Of a DNA stretch of 64,000 nt, positions 22,622 through 35,047 are shown piece after piece. This stretch comes from Spinellus fusiger (taxonomy: Eukaryota > Mucoromycota > Mucoromycetes > Mucorales > Phycomycetaceae). Under the pieces are notes generated by a model, which saw only the letters and a list, made by a program, of their open reading frames with translations, did no database searches and had not been told where the DNA came from. The stretch is taken from NCBI GenBank assembly GCA_025094145.1, contig JALLLS010000032.1:124001-188000 (forward strand), read 5' to 3'. Each line of letters begins with the position of its first letter. The first letter of the stretch is position 1. A program made the position numbers and the translations under genes.

Positions 22622-22700
22622 GGGCCGTGGTAATTGGCCCAACTAAAAGAACGTCTGTTTACCAGGTAGAATGGTCGCTGGTTCGAATCATGGTGTGGAA
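22622..22700 (+). tRNA. tRNA-like sequence, probably degenerate
   Basis: TGGTAATTGG at 22628 resembles an A box and GGTTCGAATC at 22680 is a good B box, about 50 bp apart as in tRNA genes. A possible anticodon arm CTGTTTACCAGGTAG lies between them. However, the T stem and acceptor stem do not pair well and no T-run terminator follows at once, so this may be a tRNA pseudogene or a SINE head. The anticodon (TAC if the loop is TTTACCA) is a guess. Confidence 0.3.
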
Positions 22701-23126
22701 GAGACATTTGTTGATATCTCTGTGTTGCACTGTATTTCCTAGCTTGAGGCTACTTTGCCTACCCAAATACTCTCTGTATGACATTTAGCTTACACTGGTT
22801 GGCTTTTGGTGCTACTTTTTATTGGTAGAAATCTGTCTCAACTTCATTCATTCACTTGTCTTATGTATTCTTTTCCCTCCCGTGTTCACTCAATTGACCT
22901 TACAGTCCCCTTCAAACCATGGACATTGTGCTTTATACGCGTTAAGTAGGAGTTTATAAACATTTCGTCAAGCGTTAAAATAAAATAAACTCTGGTGCCA
23001 ACTACAGCATTGTACATTAGTATGTGTGGCTTAAGTTAATTTTTCGCAGGACTTGTTTCTACCAAATCCATTTGTTCACCCTTCTTATTCAGATTTAAGA
23101 ATATCTCAACTTCACACATCCAAACT

Positions 23127-23897
23127 ATGGCAAAGAAGAAGGGACCTACTGTAGGGCCTAACCAACAGAACCTTCATGTTTACCAGCGACTGAATTTCCT
23201 CCACCAGGCAGCCACTTTAATGTCCACACTCAGAATACCCAACCCACCACAGTCCACGCAACCCGTTGACACACCATCCAAGCAAGTTAACAAGAAATGG
23301 AAGAGAGCCGTCCACACTCCAACCACACTGTATCCCCTTGGCCAGTATTACAATAGTACAATGAAGAAGATTGGGAAGCGTCTGGTATTACGGCTGTAAG
23401 GTATTTTCTATGAGAAGAAAGAGCCCATAGCTTACAGGGTAGCAAAGTGATCCTACTATTAAGCGTACAGTATGCAAACAGTGCGATACGAGTCTTATTC
23501 CTGCCATGACCTGTTCGAATCATGTAGAGTGTAAGTTATTATGTATTTCTTTAGTGTATCTAGAGCAGGACAGGGTTGGGTGTGGATGTGGATGTGGATT
23601 GATGTTACTGCTATTGCATTCACTGCTATTGCATTCACTGCTATTACCACATCACACATCTTTATGTCTCTATAAACCTCAATGGCTCAACAACATCCAT
23701 CTAATTGTCAAATGCTACTTGAATGGGCCTATCTGTGGATCTTAGCACAACCCGAAATAGCAATCGTTACCACTTGTAGTGTGTGTGGAACCTACAAGAG
23801 ATTTGTGGCCCGTAAAGCCTATGCATTGTTTAGTGAGCAGCCAGACAATTACACAAATAAGTTGATTGGCAATTCACAACAAGACCAGCAAGAATAG
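23127..23897 (+). CDS. RPR2: RNase P/MRP protein subunit RPR2/RPP21
   Basis: Three exons (23127-23395, 23448-23530, 23746-23897) close to 167 aa. The N-terminal helices (NLHVYQRLNFLHQAATLMSTL) and the KKIGKRLVLRLDPTIKRTVCK block match the Rpr2/RPP21/archaeal Rpp21 family. Four zinc-binding cysteines are present as CKQC (in TVCKQCDTSLIP) and CSVC (in TTCSVCGTYKRF), which validates both splice sites. The subunit sits in nuclear RNase P and helps 5' maturation of pre-tRNA; in yeast Rpr2 is specific to RNase P, while Snm1 serves RNase MRP. Neither joined exon would be recognisable unspliced. The intron-1 acceptor (CAAAG just before 23448) is chosen because it restores RLDPTIKR; other nearby AGs break the frame. 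It lies just downstream of the tRNA-like relic, which is probably coincidence. Confidence 0.88.
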
Positions 23898-24220
23898 GCA
23901 GGCCATAGGTGTTTATTTCCTCTTTATTTTTATAAAAGAGATCAATAGCATAATAAAAAGAACAATTGTGGTGACAGTAGATCTGTGCCTGTGGGCTCAG
24001 TGCATGAGAGACTGGACTGCCTGGACTCTATCAAATGCATTGAACATTGAATCCAATGGTTCGTCTATGGAAGTAGTGCTGCATGCAGGAATCTCTCTAC
24101 GTTTGGCATAAAATAGCAAGGCCAATGATCCAGGAAGACCAGCGGAGTGACATCACTCCTATCCTGATCAAGTGTGATAAGCACTGTTGGCTCTATCTTT
24201 CTTTTGCTTACTAAAGAATA

Positions 24221-26780
24221 ATGAACGAAGACTATGACAGCGTACAGTGGGATGTTTATGCAGCACCCCAGGAAACCCCACCTCACTATGAAAGAAGTAG
24301 TCCCCACCTCAACTTCACACATAACTCTCCTCATGGCTTCTACAGCGATGAGGTAAACAGACACCTTGGCTACATGTCTTTGGCTAGATAGACAGACAAA
24401 TAGATAGATAGATTGGCTCCAGTAAAGACAGAAAGTGCCTGAGCTAACTAGACAGTGGGACAGTTTGAGCCTAGCAGTAGTCCAATGCACTCAGACCCAC
24501 CCATAGCAGCCTCATTAGCAGAACACTCTGGGTCTCAGACACCTCATCATCCCAACCTCAGGCACTCACCACTCACTCAACCCCCCTGACAAACAATGAA
24601 CCAGCCACAGACAGCCCGCAAGACACAGCCACAGTACCTGAAGCCCAGCCCATGTCTGTACGAGTGGAGGATCCTCAGAAGCGTCATGAAGGGGCCAGCT
24701 CCTATGTAGCCTATCTTCTTATTACAGCGGTAGGTATCTTATAGCCTCAAGGAAACCCACCTATGCTCATCCTTGTTCGTCTTGTTACTAGACTTCGGTC
24801 CAGACATTCTCTTCTCCTCAACCACGCCCAGTACGACGGAGATTTCTCGACTTTCTCTGGCTGCATGATACTCTCACTTTAGAATTTCCTGCGTCCATTA
24901 TCCCACCACTGCCCGACAAACACAGACTCAGTAGGTGTTATTGTTATTATTGATCATAGAAACAACTCTGCTGTATTCTTCTGATCAACAGACACCTCCA
25001 TTGTCTTTTTCTTTCTCTTTTTTCTTTTTTGCAATAGAATATGTCAAGGGAGATAGGTTTAGTGAAGAATTCATCGAGAGAAGACGCCTAGGGTAAATGC
25101 ATTATTCTATCTATTGAGACCTAAAAGACCTGACTTTCTATCTATCTCTATCTATCTACATGTACAGTCTACAGTGGTTTATCGACAGAATTGCCCGTCA
25201 TCCTTATCTTCAGAAATCACAATGCACCCGAGTCTTTCTTGAATCGGCTGATTTTGTAAGCTACTTATCCAAAGAGAGAAAGCAATAGCCAACAGACTAA
25301 CATGACTTTCTACATCTATTTGAATGAGGGTCTATAGAAAACAGACAAATTAGTACAACTAAAACGAGTGCCTAAAATGACCTCTGTACTGGATACATTG
25401 AGTGATACCCTTTTGAATGCATTTGCCAAAGTCAAGAAACCAGATGAACGATTTGTAGACATGAGGGAGAATGTGGATAAATTACAAGACAACTTGAATA
25501 CCATTGAGAAACTATACTCTAGGATTAGTAAACGACAGCATGGTAAATGACAGAAGAAAGAAAGAAAAAGAGAGAGGGAGAGAGAGAGAATAGGAGAGAG
25601 AGTAGGGATTGACAGACTTCTCTTGTTAGAGTTAGTAAAGAACTATAGTAGTTTCTCTACTTGTATCCAGGGACTGTCCATGTTGGAAAAGGATGCTGCA
25701 CAGCCTCTTCAACAATTGGCCAAGTCAATAGACACATATACTGATTCTATAGACACGATGGTAAGCAGCTCAATAAAGAGAGAGAGAAAGAGAGAGAGAG
25801 AGAAAAGTAACTCTTGTATGGTCATGGTGTTTACACTCGAGTAGTCCAAGAAGGAGGAAATGCTGTTCTTAAATGCTGTCCATGAACTGTTAGCGTACTG
25901 TCAAGCTACAAAGGTAGTAGACTTGTTGATTCATTATCCATGCTGAATGACATGTGTTCTTAGGATGTACTTCATGAACGTGACCAGAAACAGGTGGATT
26001 TTGAAGAATTATCAAGCTATCTCCAACGTGCTGTTCAGGAGAGAGAAAGACTTCTTTATCCAGGAAGAAACATGGGGGATAGATCTGGAATGAACATTTC
26101 AGAGTTTGTTGCTGATAAAGTGAATGAAGTGAGAGGCACAGATCCCGTACGGTTAAAAGAAGAGAGATTACTTCGCTTGCAGTCAAAGATCAAAGAGGTA
26201 GGTTATTATGAAGAGATAATACTATGTGTTGACTATAGGATCAATAGCTTCAAGATGAAGTAGCACGTACAAATGATACAAACAATCATTTCTCCAACCA
26301 AATGGTCAAGGAGTTTAACATATTTCAAGGCAACAAATCATTTGAGTTGAAGCAGAGCTTAGCCTCTTATGCTGATTGTCACATTGAATTTTGTCAAAAA
26401 GTAAATAGAGAGTTAGTGAGAATTTTTACTGTGCATGTATATTTAGAGAGAGGCATGTGTGTGTGTGTGTGTGTATCATTGACCCACTATGGTATTATCT
26501 ATAGGGTCTGTCTATATGGGAAGACATTCTACCAGTACTAGAGGGGATGAAAAAACAAGATGAATTACTGGAACAGAAGAGGGAAACACACGAGCAAACT
26601 GTAGATGAACTGCGTCCAAATGCAGAGCATGGACTCCATCAAGCCATTAACAGCACCAGCACCAGCACCAGCATTAGTACAAAAAACACAAGAGAAGAAC
26701 ATGAAGAAGAACAGGAGGAAGAACATCACAATGGCTATTTTAATCATCATTATAACTTCAATAGTGATAACTATCTGTAA
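24221..26780 (+). CDS. SNX4: Sorting nexin SNX4/Atg24 (PX-BAR protein)
   Basis: Eleven exons (24221-24352, 24562-24729, 24792-24930, 25038-25092, 25168-25255, 25338-25542, 25630-25760, 25845-25913, 25964-26197, 26248-26400, 26505-26780) sum to 549 aa with all phases closing. Residues about 76-194 form a PX domain that binds PI3P: VRVEDPQKRHEG, RRRFLDFLWLHDTL, IPPLPDK and FIERRRLGLQWFI are typical of SNX4. The remainder is a helical BAR domain (EELSSYLQRAVQERERLL, LASYADCHIEFCQK). SNX4 recycles cargo such as SNAREs from early endosomes and supports selective autophagy, normally as a heterodimer with Snx41/42-type partners. The first 70 residues are disordered and weakly supported: the 209-bp first intron contains an alternative short open stretch. 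The C-terminus has a Ser/Thr then Glu/His-rich low-complexity tail. Confidence 0.9.
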
Positions 26781-27872
26781 AGTAGAAAATAAATATTTTT
26801 CTTTTTATAAAAACAAACCTATATTATGAACACTTAAGCAATCTTTATTAGGCTATTCTCTCTATTATTCTCATATAAGAGTTCTGCTACAGAAATGGCA
26901 TCTTTATTATTCTAAATGTCAGTTAAATAAGATAAGCTATTCAATTAGACTCGAACCTCTTTTACATACACTTTATAAAGGCCAACACAAGTAATGTGTT
27001 ATTCTTTTATGATTTGGTGTTCTTCTTGCTCTTCTCAGCCATTCAACATTCTCGAAGAGATCCATCTTTTCGAAATTGGCCTTTTAAAATGCCACACTTA
27101 TCACATTGGAAGATAATATGCTTAGAGATAGAGTCAATTAATTCATACTCTTCATCCTTGGGTACGGCATTTACAAAGAAGGGTAATTCTTAGTGGGCGG
27201 GTTTAATACAGCCATAATGGAACTCTTTTCTGCACTAACAGCACTCAATAAATGTGCGTAAATCCCATGAATCAGTATTGACTTTATATATATCTTCCCT
27301 CAAGTTCTTTCGATCTTCCATGTTAGAGATGTACTTGGAAGATAAAAAGGGCTGTTTCTGTACACTCACCACACCATAGCATCAAGGAATTTTGGTTCAC
27401 ACTTAAGGATTTTCTGACTTTTAAGCGGTAATATAATATTTCCTTTACGCCGTGAGAAATATTTATTTTTATATATTTGTGTTTAAAATTATAGGTTTGT
27501 GGGCATCCAATTCAGTATTTCCTTTTGTGGAATGCCTCACTATCAAATTGTATTATCAATAAAATAGAGTGTTGATGAATAATATTATTTATCATAATAC
27601 TGTAAATACTGTCTAAATTTTTTTATTTTTTTAATGAGAATACTACGGGCTTAAATATAACACATAATGTTAAACAATAAATTGAGTCACTGAGTTGCAA
27701 TATCAGCTCTATTTTTTTTATATCCAACTTTATAGCGTTTAATTGCAAAGTCAATAAATATTGCTAAAATAAGCAGGTAAAGTTTGAAATAATTTATTTA
27801 AACAGCGATAAGGTATTTTCAAACATATTAACCAATCGTAATTCATTTTAACTTGATGTTCCGTATATTTAT
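26781..27872. other. Spacer with decayed coding repeat
   Basis: No intact gene. The middle (27060-27640) holds a degenerate reverse-strand coding relic described separately; the rest is AT-rich. Confidence 0.6.
27060..27640 (-). repeat. Degenerate dispersed repeat with coding relic, copy A
   Basis: Reverse-strand translation gives fragments with stops and shifts, for example PFFVNAVPKDEEYELIDS followed by HIIFQCDKCGILKGQF at 27060-27195, a Cys-x2-Cys piece. The part at about 27415-27600 aligns by eye with 62715-62890: both contain GTGTTTAAAAT, TATTTCCTTTTGTG, TATCAAATTGT and TTATCAATA in the same order and spacing. This looks like an old transposon or retroelement family; I cannot name it. 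Confidence 0.55.
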
Positions 27873-30800
27873 TTATACTCCGGAAGCCTTTAAGTGTGTA
27901 GTGCGACGTACTTCCCGTACAGCACTCTCTTCTTCTAATCTTCTCTTCTTCTGCTCAGTTTCGTCCATCTCCTCCCCTTGTTCACCTTTCAGGAGTTGTT
28001 CTGATGTTCGCTTTTGTGGAGTATTTTCACCAATTGTCAGTGATTCAGTAGTACGATCATCCAAGAGTAGACTACGTTCAAATTCTTGGTCTATTGGCTG
28101 TGTTGAGTCTCTAGAAAGAACACGCATAAGCTGTTCTTCTGTGTATAGCCCTTGTTTGATAGTATGGGATGGCTCCTGCTTAGTGCTAGAGAGTGAGTTT
28201 AGAGTGGAGGCTGTTAGTCCTGAATTGCCTAATGCCTTTAACAGTGCTACTTCTACATCATCATTCTCATAGAGGAGGGAGGAGGCTATGGGGGAGGCTG
28301 TGGATTTCTTATCAAGTGTGCGTTTGCTCTTTGTTGTGTTTGTTCTTGCATGGGGAACCAAGCGACTCGCTTGAGGCGCTGTATGTCCTTGCATTGATTT
28401 TGATTTCAATACTTCAGATGCCTCTTCTACCTTAGATAAATCAGCCTTTGCTGGATTCTTGACTGTCTCTTTCTCATGCTGTGTTCTAACACTGTTCATT
28501 TCTGACAACTCAGTGTTGTGTTTTATTAATGCAGCTATAAGCTATTAAGCGCATGGATATGTATAAATTAATCGTATGACTTTCTTTTGGTACTCTTTAT
28601 AAAAGTTACCTCAGTTCTTTTGGTATTCTCATCATCAGAATCCTCAAGCATGTAGATATCCTCTTCGTCCTCTCCATCATGATCATCATCATGATCATCA
28701 TGATCACTCTTATCGTCATCCTCATTGTCCTTGATAACACACTCGTCATCCTCCTCTTCTTCAGTAGAAATAGTCTTCCCAAGATTAGCACCTTCGTCCT
28801 TGTCCTTGTTTCTTGCTTGATCCTGTGGCTCCTTTCCTTCTCCTTCTTCCGAAGAATGGCTGCCTGTTTCCTTGTTCACTTTCTCTTCCTTCTCTTCCTT
28901 CTCCTTCTCTTCCTTCTTCTTCTCTTCCTTCTCCTTCTCCTTCTCCTTCTCCTCCTTCTCTTTCTCTATAGTTGTTTGGGTCTGAGTAGTATCTGATGGA
29001 GGGAAATCTCGGAAACCAACAGGTGATGATGAACGAGACACTGAATGCACAGAGCCCGATTCACTGGAAGAAGTAGGCACTGTCTCACTAGACCGAGGAT
29101 CATGAGGAAGTCGCATTTTACGTGGTCTTCCACGACGAGAGTGGGTAAAGGGCATATCTTGCCTGGACTCATCTAATATTCTATGGGCAAATCCAGAACT
29201 CGCAGGCCATTCAATCATTGGGGCTGGTCTTCCATTCAAAGCATGGCAAAAGAGAATAAACGCTTCCTTTGCACCAATAGGGTAGTAATAAGTGTTCATA
29301 TCACTTGGCTTCACTTTCTCTGTCAACTTTAACCAGAACTCCCGGAGTGATCCACGCACATCGTAGCCCATCTTCGTACCAAAGTAATGGTCACGTCGAT
29401 CCACCCACTTGTTCCATTCATCCAGACGCTGGTCCCGGGACAAAGGTCTAATCTTGACGCGCTGGTCGTGTTCAAAGCAACGTACAATGCGTGTTTGTCT
29501 ATAGGTTTTGCGACAGAGCATGTAGCGGAATCCACACGTCACATGGAATCGAGAGTCGCACGTAGAAGCACTGCATTTAACACTCGCACCGTACTGTGAA
29601 TACATGGGTTCCTCACACACACAACATGTCTATTTCATAGAGTTACATTTTAAGTACATGGACTGCACTAGCACATATCTTTTTTCTTTTTCTACTTACC
29701 CCTTTCCATACAGACAGAGGCACTCGGTTAATAGTAATATCACTGATGGTCTGGGGATTTCCAATGTTCACAGCAGGAACCCACACAGCACAGGCAATAT
29801 GAACCCACTCAGCCCCCAATAATGCGTGTTTTAGCTTACGAAAAGCACCACGGATATCAGGACAAAGAGCACAAGCCACCATAGCATTGGGATCATCTTT
29901 CACTGCTTCACAACGATCACAGAACCAGTCATCATTTTGGCCAGGACATTTACTCAAGCCATAACACTCTCTGTGCACTATTACTTCACAATCAGGACCA
30001 TCACAGTAAACAAAAGGATTGCCGTCGTCACATTCATCTTCAAAACACACACAACAGACTTCTGGATCATTGAATTTCTATCCAGAGAGAATAAGTATAC
30101 TAACAATGCTGCCTCAATGTCTATAATGAACTCACCCACTGTTTTAACCAGCTCTTTACATCCTTAATGTTGGGAATAGGCTCTTCGGCTGAAATTGTCT
30201 CTATTCCATGGTGCAGCTCACCTGCCTCGGATTCATTTCTTCTCACATCTTGAGATAGTTCACTCTTTACAGAAGAAGCTCTGTCACGATGCATAGCAAA
30301 ACTAGCTGACAGACTGTTTTCCTTTGCACTTGGAGAAGTAGAAGAGGTAGACACAATTGCATCACGACCCTGACTCACCAAGGCACTACCATGGTTTGAC
30401 AAGTGATGTGTCTTTTCATTTCGACGATGCTGCTGTCCGTGATTTTCCATTGTCTTTCGTTCATAAACAGAGTTGATAAAAGGGTGTTTTTCACGAGGAT
30501 GATGAAGTGTCTGAGTCACTACTGGTTTCATCTTCACACCATTGCCACTACCACGTCTTCTTATGTTTTCGTCTTCTTCTTCCTCCTCTCTTTCACGGTC
30601 TTCTTCATCGTCGTCGTCAGCGTCGTTGTCTTCATCCTCCTCTTCTTCCTCCTCTTCTTCTATTACACTTTCCTCTTCCTCTTCCTCTTCCTCTTCGTCG
30701 TCGTCAGCGTCATCATTCTCAAAGTCCACTTGTATGTGATCATAGGATGCACTTCTCTCTTTATTACAACCATACACCTTGTCTGAATGAGCACGGGCTG

Positions 30801-33221
30801 ATATTTGTTCTGATACTTCACGTGAATGAGGGTCGACCGGGCTATAGGTTCTACTACGGGATCCTGTCCATGACCTTGCCGTTTCTTCAAAGTACGCTGA
30901 AGGCTGATGCTGGATGACTTTACGTTCAACTTGCAATCATTCCATGAGCAACCCTCTCACTCTCTCGCTCTCTCACTCTCTCACTCTCTCACTCTCTCAT
31001 CTATGACACACACACACACACACACACAGATCTCTACTCTAGACTACTTACATGGAGGTCCAAAGGCATCCGTGTGCCATCTCGCCCGCTTGGATTTCAC
31101 AAACTCCACAGGATACGCATGTCTGAAATTCACAGGATCATGAGGATCATAATAATCCGGTCTTAGTGGGGCTGACCAACGCTCCATCACAGAAGAAGGG
31201 TGTGAGTTGACACGGACATGGGCAGGTACGTCTCGGTAGTACGTATGCAGGCGTTGGTGGGATGCCAGGGGGGGTTCCATAGGACTCGGACGTAGTTCAT
31301 GGCGCAATGGATGAAAAGAAGGAGAGGGTGGAGGAAGAAAGTCCTGAAGATCTGAGTAGTCTTCGGGTGGGTGGCGTAAAAGGTACTCTTTTCTGTGTGG
31401 TTCTGTAGGTTCATGTGTGCCATAGTACGATGGTTCACGGTAACCAGAAGACCGGGTCTTTCCTTTACTGTTGCTGTTGGTGGTGGTGTTGGTGGTGGTG
31501 TTGGTGGTGGTGTTGGTGGTGTTGGTGGTGGTAAGGTGAGGAGGGTGAGTAGGATGTCCATTCATAGAAGAAGAAGAGGAATGTGTGGCTAAGGGGTGAG
31601 CATGCACAGATCCATGAGTGTTGTTGGTGTTGGTGTTGGTATGGAGTGATTCATAGGGGTTTTTCTCTTCTCCATGACGAAGGTGTCTTGCGTTGGATCC
31701 GTAAAAGTGCTTTGGTGCAATACGACCACTACTTGCCTCATAAGGACGGTAGGGTTTAGGATAAGCTGTGTTGGCTGCGTCCATTGTATAGGAACGTGAG
31801 TTGGCTTCTCCATAAGATGTGGAGTGAGTTGGCTTGGAATGCAATGGGTTGAGTCTTCCTCCCTTGTGTTGGATACGTGTATGGGGTCGGTCGCTGGAAT
31901 ACGTGTGGTGGTCCTGTGAATCCGACTGTGGAGGACCACTGGAAGAGTAGGGTGTGGACATGTCTGAGAAGAGAGACGAATCTTTGGTGTAGTCATGTTT
32001 TAAAGAAGCTGAGCCAACCAACCCAGCATTCATTCCTTGCTCCCTTGAGGAGTCTGCAGCAGTAGCAGCAACAGCAGCTATTCTACTGGCATGAAGACTT
32101 GTATGAGAAAGAGTAGAACCTCCTGCACCATTGCCCACAAGAAGAGCACCTGCCACTGTCTTTCCATGAAGAGAAGTAGCATGGCTGTGGTTGTGACTGT
32201 GGTTATGTGGTTGTGATTGTGGGTGTGGGTATGGGTGTGGGTATGGGTGTGGGTGTGGATGTGGATGTGGATGGGGTGTGTGAGAAGAGGTAAACAGTGA
32301 AGGAGAAGGGGAGTTGCCCATAGGAGGTGTCCCCATAGTGACTGTACTTGCCCCCGGTGAATCCATATCCTCCAAGAGATCCGCCTGTGGTGAGTGGAGA
32401 ATCACCTGGTCCTTTGAACCCACAGACGCTTCTCTGCCTTGTTCTGTCGTGTGGTAAACAGACTTTGCCTTTCCAGATGAAGAGAGAGTGTAGTCGCCAT
32501 GACTCAATGCACCAGTGACTTGATCTTCACGATCACTCTTTACAGCAGGACTGGTAGATCCACGACGCATTCCTGTTGTATGCCACTGTTGTATTTCAGG
32601 AGAAGAAGATGGACTCTTGTCTACAAAACAAGACGCGTCCATGGCGAGGTCCTGTTCTTCTGTTGTCATGTCTAGCAAAACGCCCTTTAACTCTTCTCCT
32701 ATTCTTTTCGATGTGCTGGTGGTGTCTATTGACTCTTCCTGGGGATGATGGACAGAATCCAAAGAAAAAGTGTCGTCTACGTGCGAATCCTCCATGATGA
32801 GGTGAGCTGCTGTCTGAGGAAGAGGAGCGGTCGACTGATCAAGCTCCGACAGTCTATGATGTGTCGTAGGTGGAGTCAACGACTCGGGAGCAACAATAAA
32901 GTCCTCAAATGTAGGTGAGGCCTCTTCCTCAGGAAAAGACACTGTTGCCTGTGTTCTTAACGGGGGTGTTTTTACAATCAGACGTAATCGTGGGGTGACT
33001 CTTCGTGCGGCGGTGGCTGTTGTGCCTAATAGGGCAGCTGTGGCTACACTGGCGAGAGTAGCTGCTTCAGGTGCTGCCAGGAGTGCCATTGAAGGAAGGG
33101 AGAGAGTGTCTGGTGTGCTTAATGTGCCTGCTGTGTCTGTGCCTGCCGTGTCGCGTAGGTGTGCACTGCCGTGAGGTGGATCTGGCAAGTGTGACGGTGT
33201 GGGTGACGGTGTTAAAGACAT
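27873..33221 (-). CDS. Large PHD / extended-PHD finger chromatin protein
   Basis: Five exons (31052-33221, 30136-30929, 29700-30077, 28610-29629, 27873-28541) close to 1676 aa from the first in-frame ATG. A PHD finger starts at about residue 996 (CCVCFEDECDDGNPFVYCDG, then HRECYGL and WFCDRCE). It is followed directly by an extended PHD with zinc knuckle: CALCPDIRGAFRKL, WVHIACAVW, then CCVCEEP and CDSRFHVTCGFRY across intron 3. This PHD-knuckle-ePHD module occurs in JADE/BRPF/NTO1 and AF10/MLLT10 proteins that read histone H3 tails and nucleosomal DNA. The 980-residue N-terminal half is low complexity, rich in His, Pro, Ser and Thr, with acidic runs near residues 780-820. Glu/Lys-rich and acidic blocks follow the fingers. 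No bromodomain, PWWP, SET or BAH domain is evident, so an NTO1 identity is not proved. The last intron acceptor was picked for phase. Confidence 0.82.
30955..31030. repeat. Intronic TCTCTCAC and CA microsatellites
   Basis: Repeats of TCTCTCAC (30955-31000) followed by an AC run (31006-31028) fill much of the first intron of the PHD gene, next to its GTAAGT donor. Confidence 0.85.
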
Positions 33222-33824
33222 GGAAAGCCTTAAGTCTTGGAGAAGCAAAAGAAGAAAGAAAATTCTTTCTCTGATATTCTCCCCTTTATTATTTATTATT
33301 TTTTTTATTTTTTCCTTTTCTGTGTTTTTTCTGCATTTATTTTCTGCATTTCCCTTGTCTTTTGCATTAATTCTCAAAAGAAATAGAGCGCAAAGAGAGA
33401 GAATAGAGGCGACATTTGTTTTTTTAATGCTGATGGGGTCATTTTTATAGGGGAGAATTCACCCTCCACTCCCAAGACAATACAAAGGGCTGCTGTTGGA
33501 TTCAGTGCTACAAAAGAAATCTGCACGCGTCATAGAGAACAAGTCCCTATCATAAAGAGGCCCTCTTCTTCTTCTTTATAGTGCTATCAGAAACACCAAG
33601 GGGGATGCGTGGTGTGTGGTGTGTCTTGAAGAATTGAATCCCAAGTAAGAAAACCCCACTCAATGCCTCTGTTAGAATCCAGAAAATAGAAAGCCATGAC
33701 CAGAAGGGATGAGCAGGATGAATGGAGCAATTGAAACACCGAAAGTGACGTAGAGATCTTCCTTTCTCACCTTACGCCTGTGGATAAGTAAACTTTTGTT
33801 TCTTTTCCTTCTTGTCTTGTTCTC
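33222..33824. promoter_or_regulatory. Shared divergent promoter region of PHD gene and VPS29
   Basis: 603 bp between two diverging start codons. The part next to the PHD gene is T/A-rich (poly-T tracts near 33285-33330). I see no convincing TATA box or other named motif. Confidence 0.45.
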
Positions 33825-34746
33825 ATGGTGGTAGGTTGAGAGAAAGAGAAGGAGAAGAAGGAGTCTTCTAGTACTAAAAAGTGGCTATGAAAAGTTAGTA
33901 CTTGTTATTGGTGACCTTCATATTCCTCACAGAGTACATGACTTGCCTGCGAAGTTCAAGAAGCTACTTGTAAGTCTCTTGTGAGTAGTGGCGATAGTAA
34001 CAGCCTCAAAGGTACCGGGAAAAATACAACAAATCATATGCACAGGCAACATCTGTGATAAAGAGACATTCGACTACCTGAGAACCATTGCTGGTGATAT
34101 TATTGCTGTCAAGGGTGATTTTGATGATGTAAGAGAAAAGACGAGGCAGTAGTAGCAGTATTAGTAGTAGTAGTAGTAGTAGCAGCAGCAGTAGTAGTAG
34201 TATTAGTATCAGTAGCAGCAGATTTTCTTTTTCTTGGTAGACTCAACTTGAGAGAGTACTCTTTCTGTGCTCTTTTTCTTTTTCTTTTTCTTTTTCTTTG
34301 TATTTCTACTGGTATTAGAATGCGAAATTTCCTCAGTCAAAAGTAGTTGTGCATAATTCTATTCGTGTGGGTGTACTGCATGGACACCAAGTCATTCCAT
34401 GGGGTGATGAGAAGGCATTGGAGATTACAGCACGACAAATGGATGTAGATGTGCTCTTAACAGGGAATACTCACAAATTCAGTGCTGAAGAGAGGAATGG
34501 AAAATACTACATTAACCCAGGAAGTGCTACAGGCGCCTATTCTCCTATTCCAGGCATAACGTAGGTTGCATTTGAAAGATGCACTCGAAAGGCTAATGAG
34601 TGTATAGCGAGCCTATACCCTCTTTTGTGTTGATGGATATTCAAGGCAACAATGTGGTGACCTATGTTTACAAGTTGATTGAAGGAGAGGTCAAAGTAGA
34701 GAAGCTTGAATTCAAGAAACAGGCAGAAAGTAGTAAGCTACTGTAA
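33825..34746 (+). CDS. VPS29: Retromer subunit VPS29
   Basis: Five exons (33825-33830, 33895-33969, 34012-34128, 34319-34560, 34608-34746) give 192 aa, close to the family norm of 180-190. VPS29 has a metallophosphoesterase fold and clamps VPS35 in the retromer complex that retrieves receptors from endosomes to the Golgi. Characteristic blocks are [60 protein letters not shown] and [13 protein letters not shown]. The metal-site positions, including the GDLH, KGDFD and GNTH residues, are retained, although VPS29 is generally regarded as catalytically inactive. The first exon codes only Met-Val and is required because the open frame before LVLVIGD has no ATG. Intron 3 is 190 bp and contains an AGT/AGC triplet microsatellite. 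The gene converges on the kinase gene across a repeat-rich 300-bp spacer. Confidence 0.93.
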
Positions 34747-34749
34747 TAA

Positions 34750-35047
34750 TAAACAATGCAATTAAAATGATAATAGAGTATAATGATAATAGAGTATAAT
34801 AGAGTAGTAAATGATAATGGTAGTAATAACAGTAGTAGTAGGTGGTGGCGATAATAAGAATAAGAATGGTAGTAGCAGCAATAATAAATGACTGTGGTGG
34901 TAATAAGAATAGGAATAGGAATAAGAATAGGAATGGTAAATGAAGGTGGTAGTGGTAATAGAAACAACATTAAGAATAAGAATTATTATAAGTATAAGTA
35001 TAAGAACAGTAGTAGCAATAACAATAGGAATAACATCAACAGTAGAA
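34750..35047. repeat. AT/AG-rich imperfect microsatellite between convergent genes
   Basis: Runs of AATAAGAATAGG-, GATAATAGAGTATAAT- and AGTAGTAATAA-like units fill the spacer between the VPS29 stop and the kinase 3' end. Any reading frames here are repeat artefacts. Confidence 0.75.

Noticed and set aside
23506..23530. TGTTCGAATCATG resembling a tRNA B box
   Set aside because: It is coding sequence of the RPR2 zinc-binding exon and has no A box upstream.
28606..28996. Open frames opposite and within the acidic/basic region of the PHD gene
   Set aside because: They are low-complexity shadows of GAA/GAT-rich coding sequence.
30403..30917. Forward-strand Ser/Leu-rich frames at 30.4-30.9 kb
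   Set aside because: Antisense of the acidic Glu/Asp stretch in exon 2 of the PHD gene; composition is repeat-driven.
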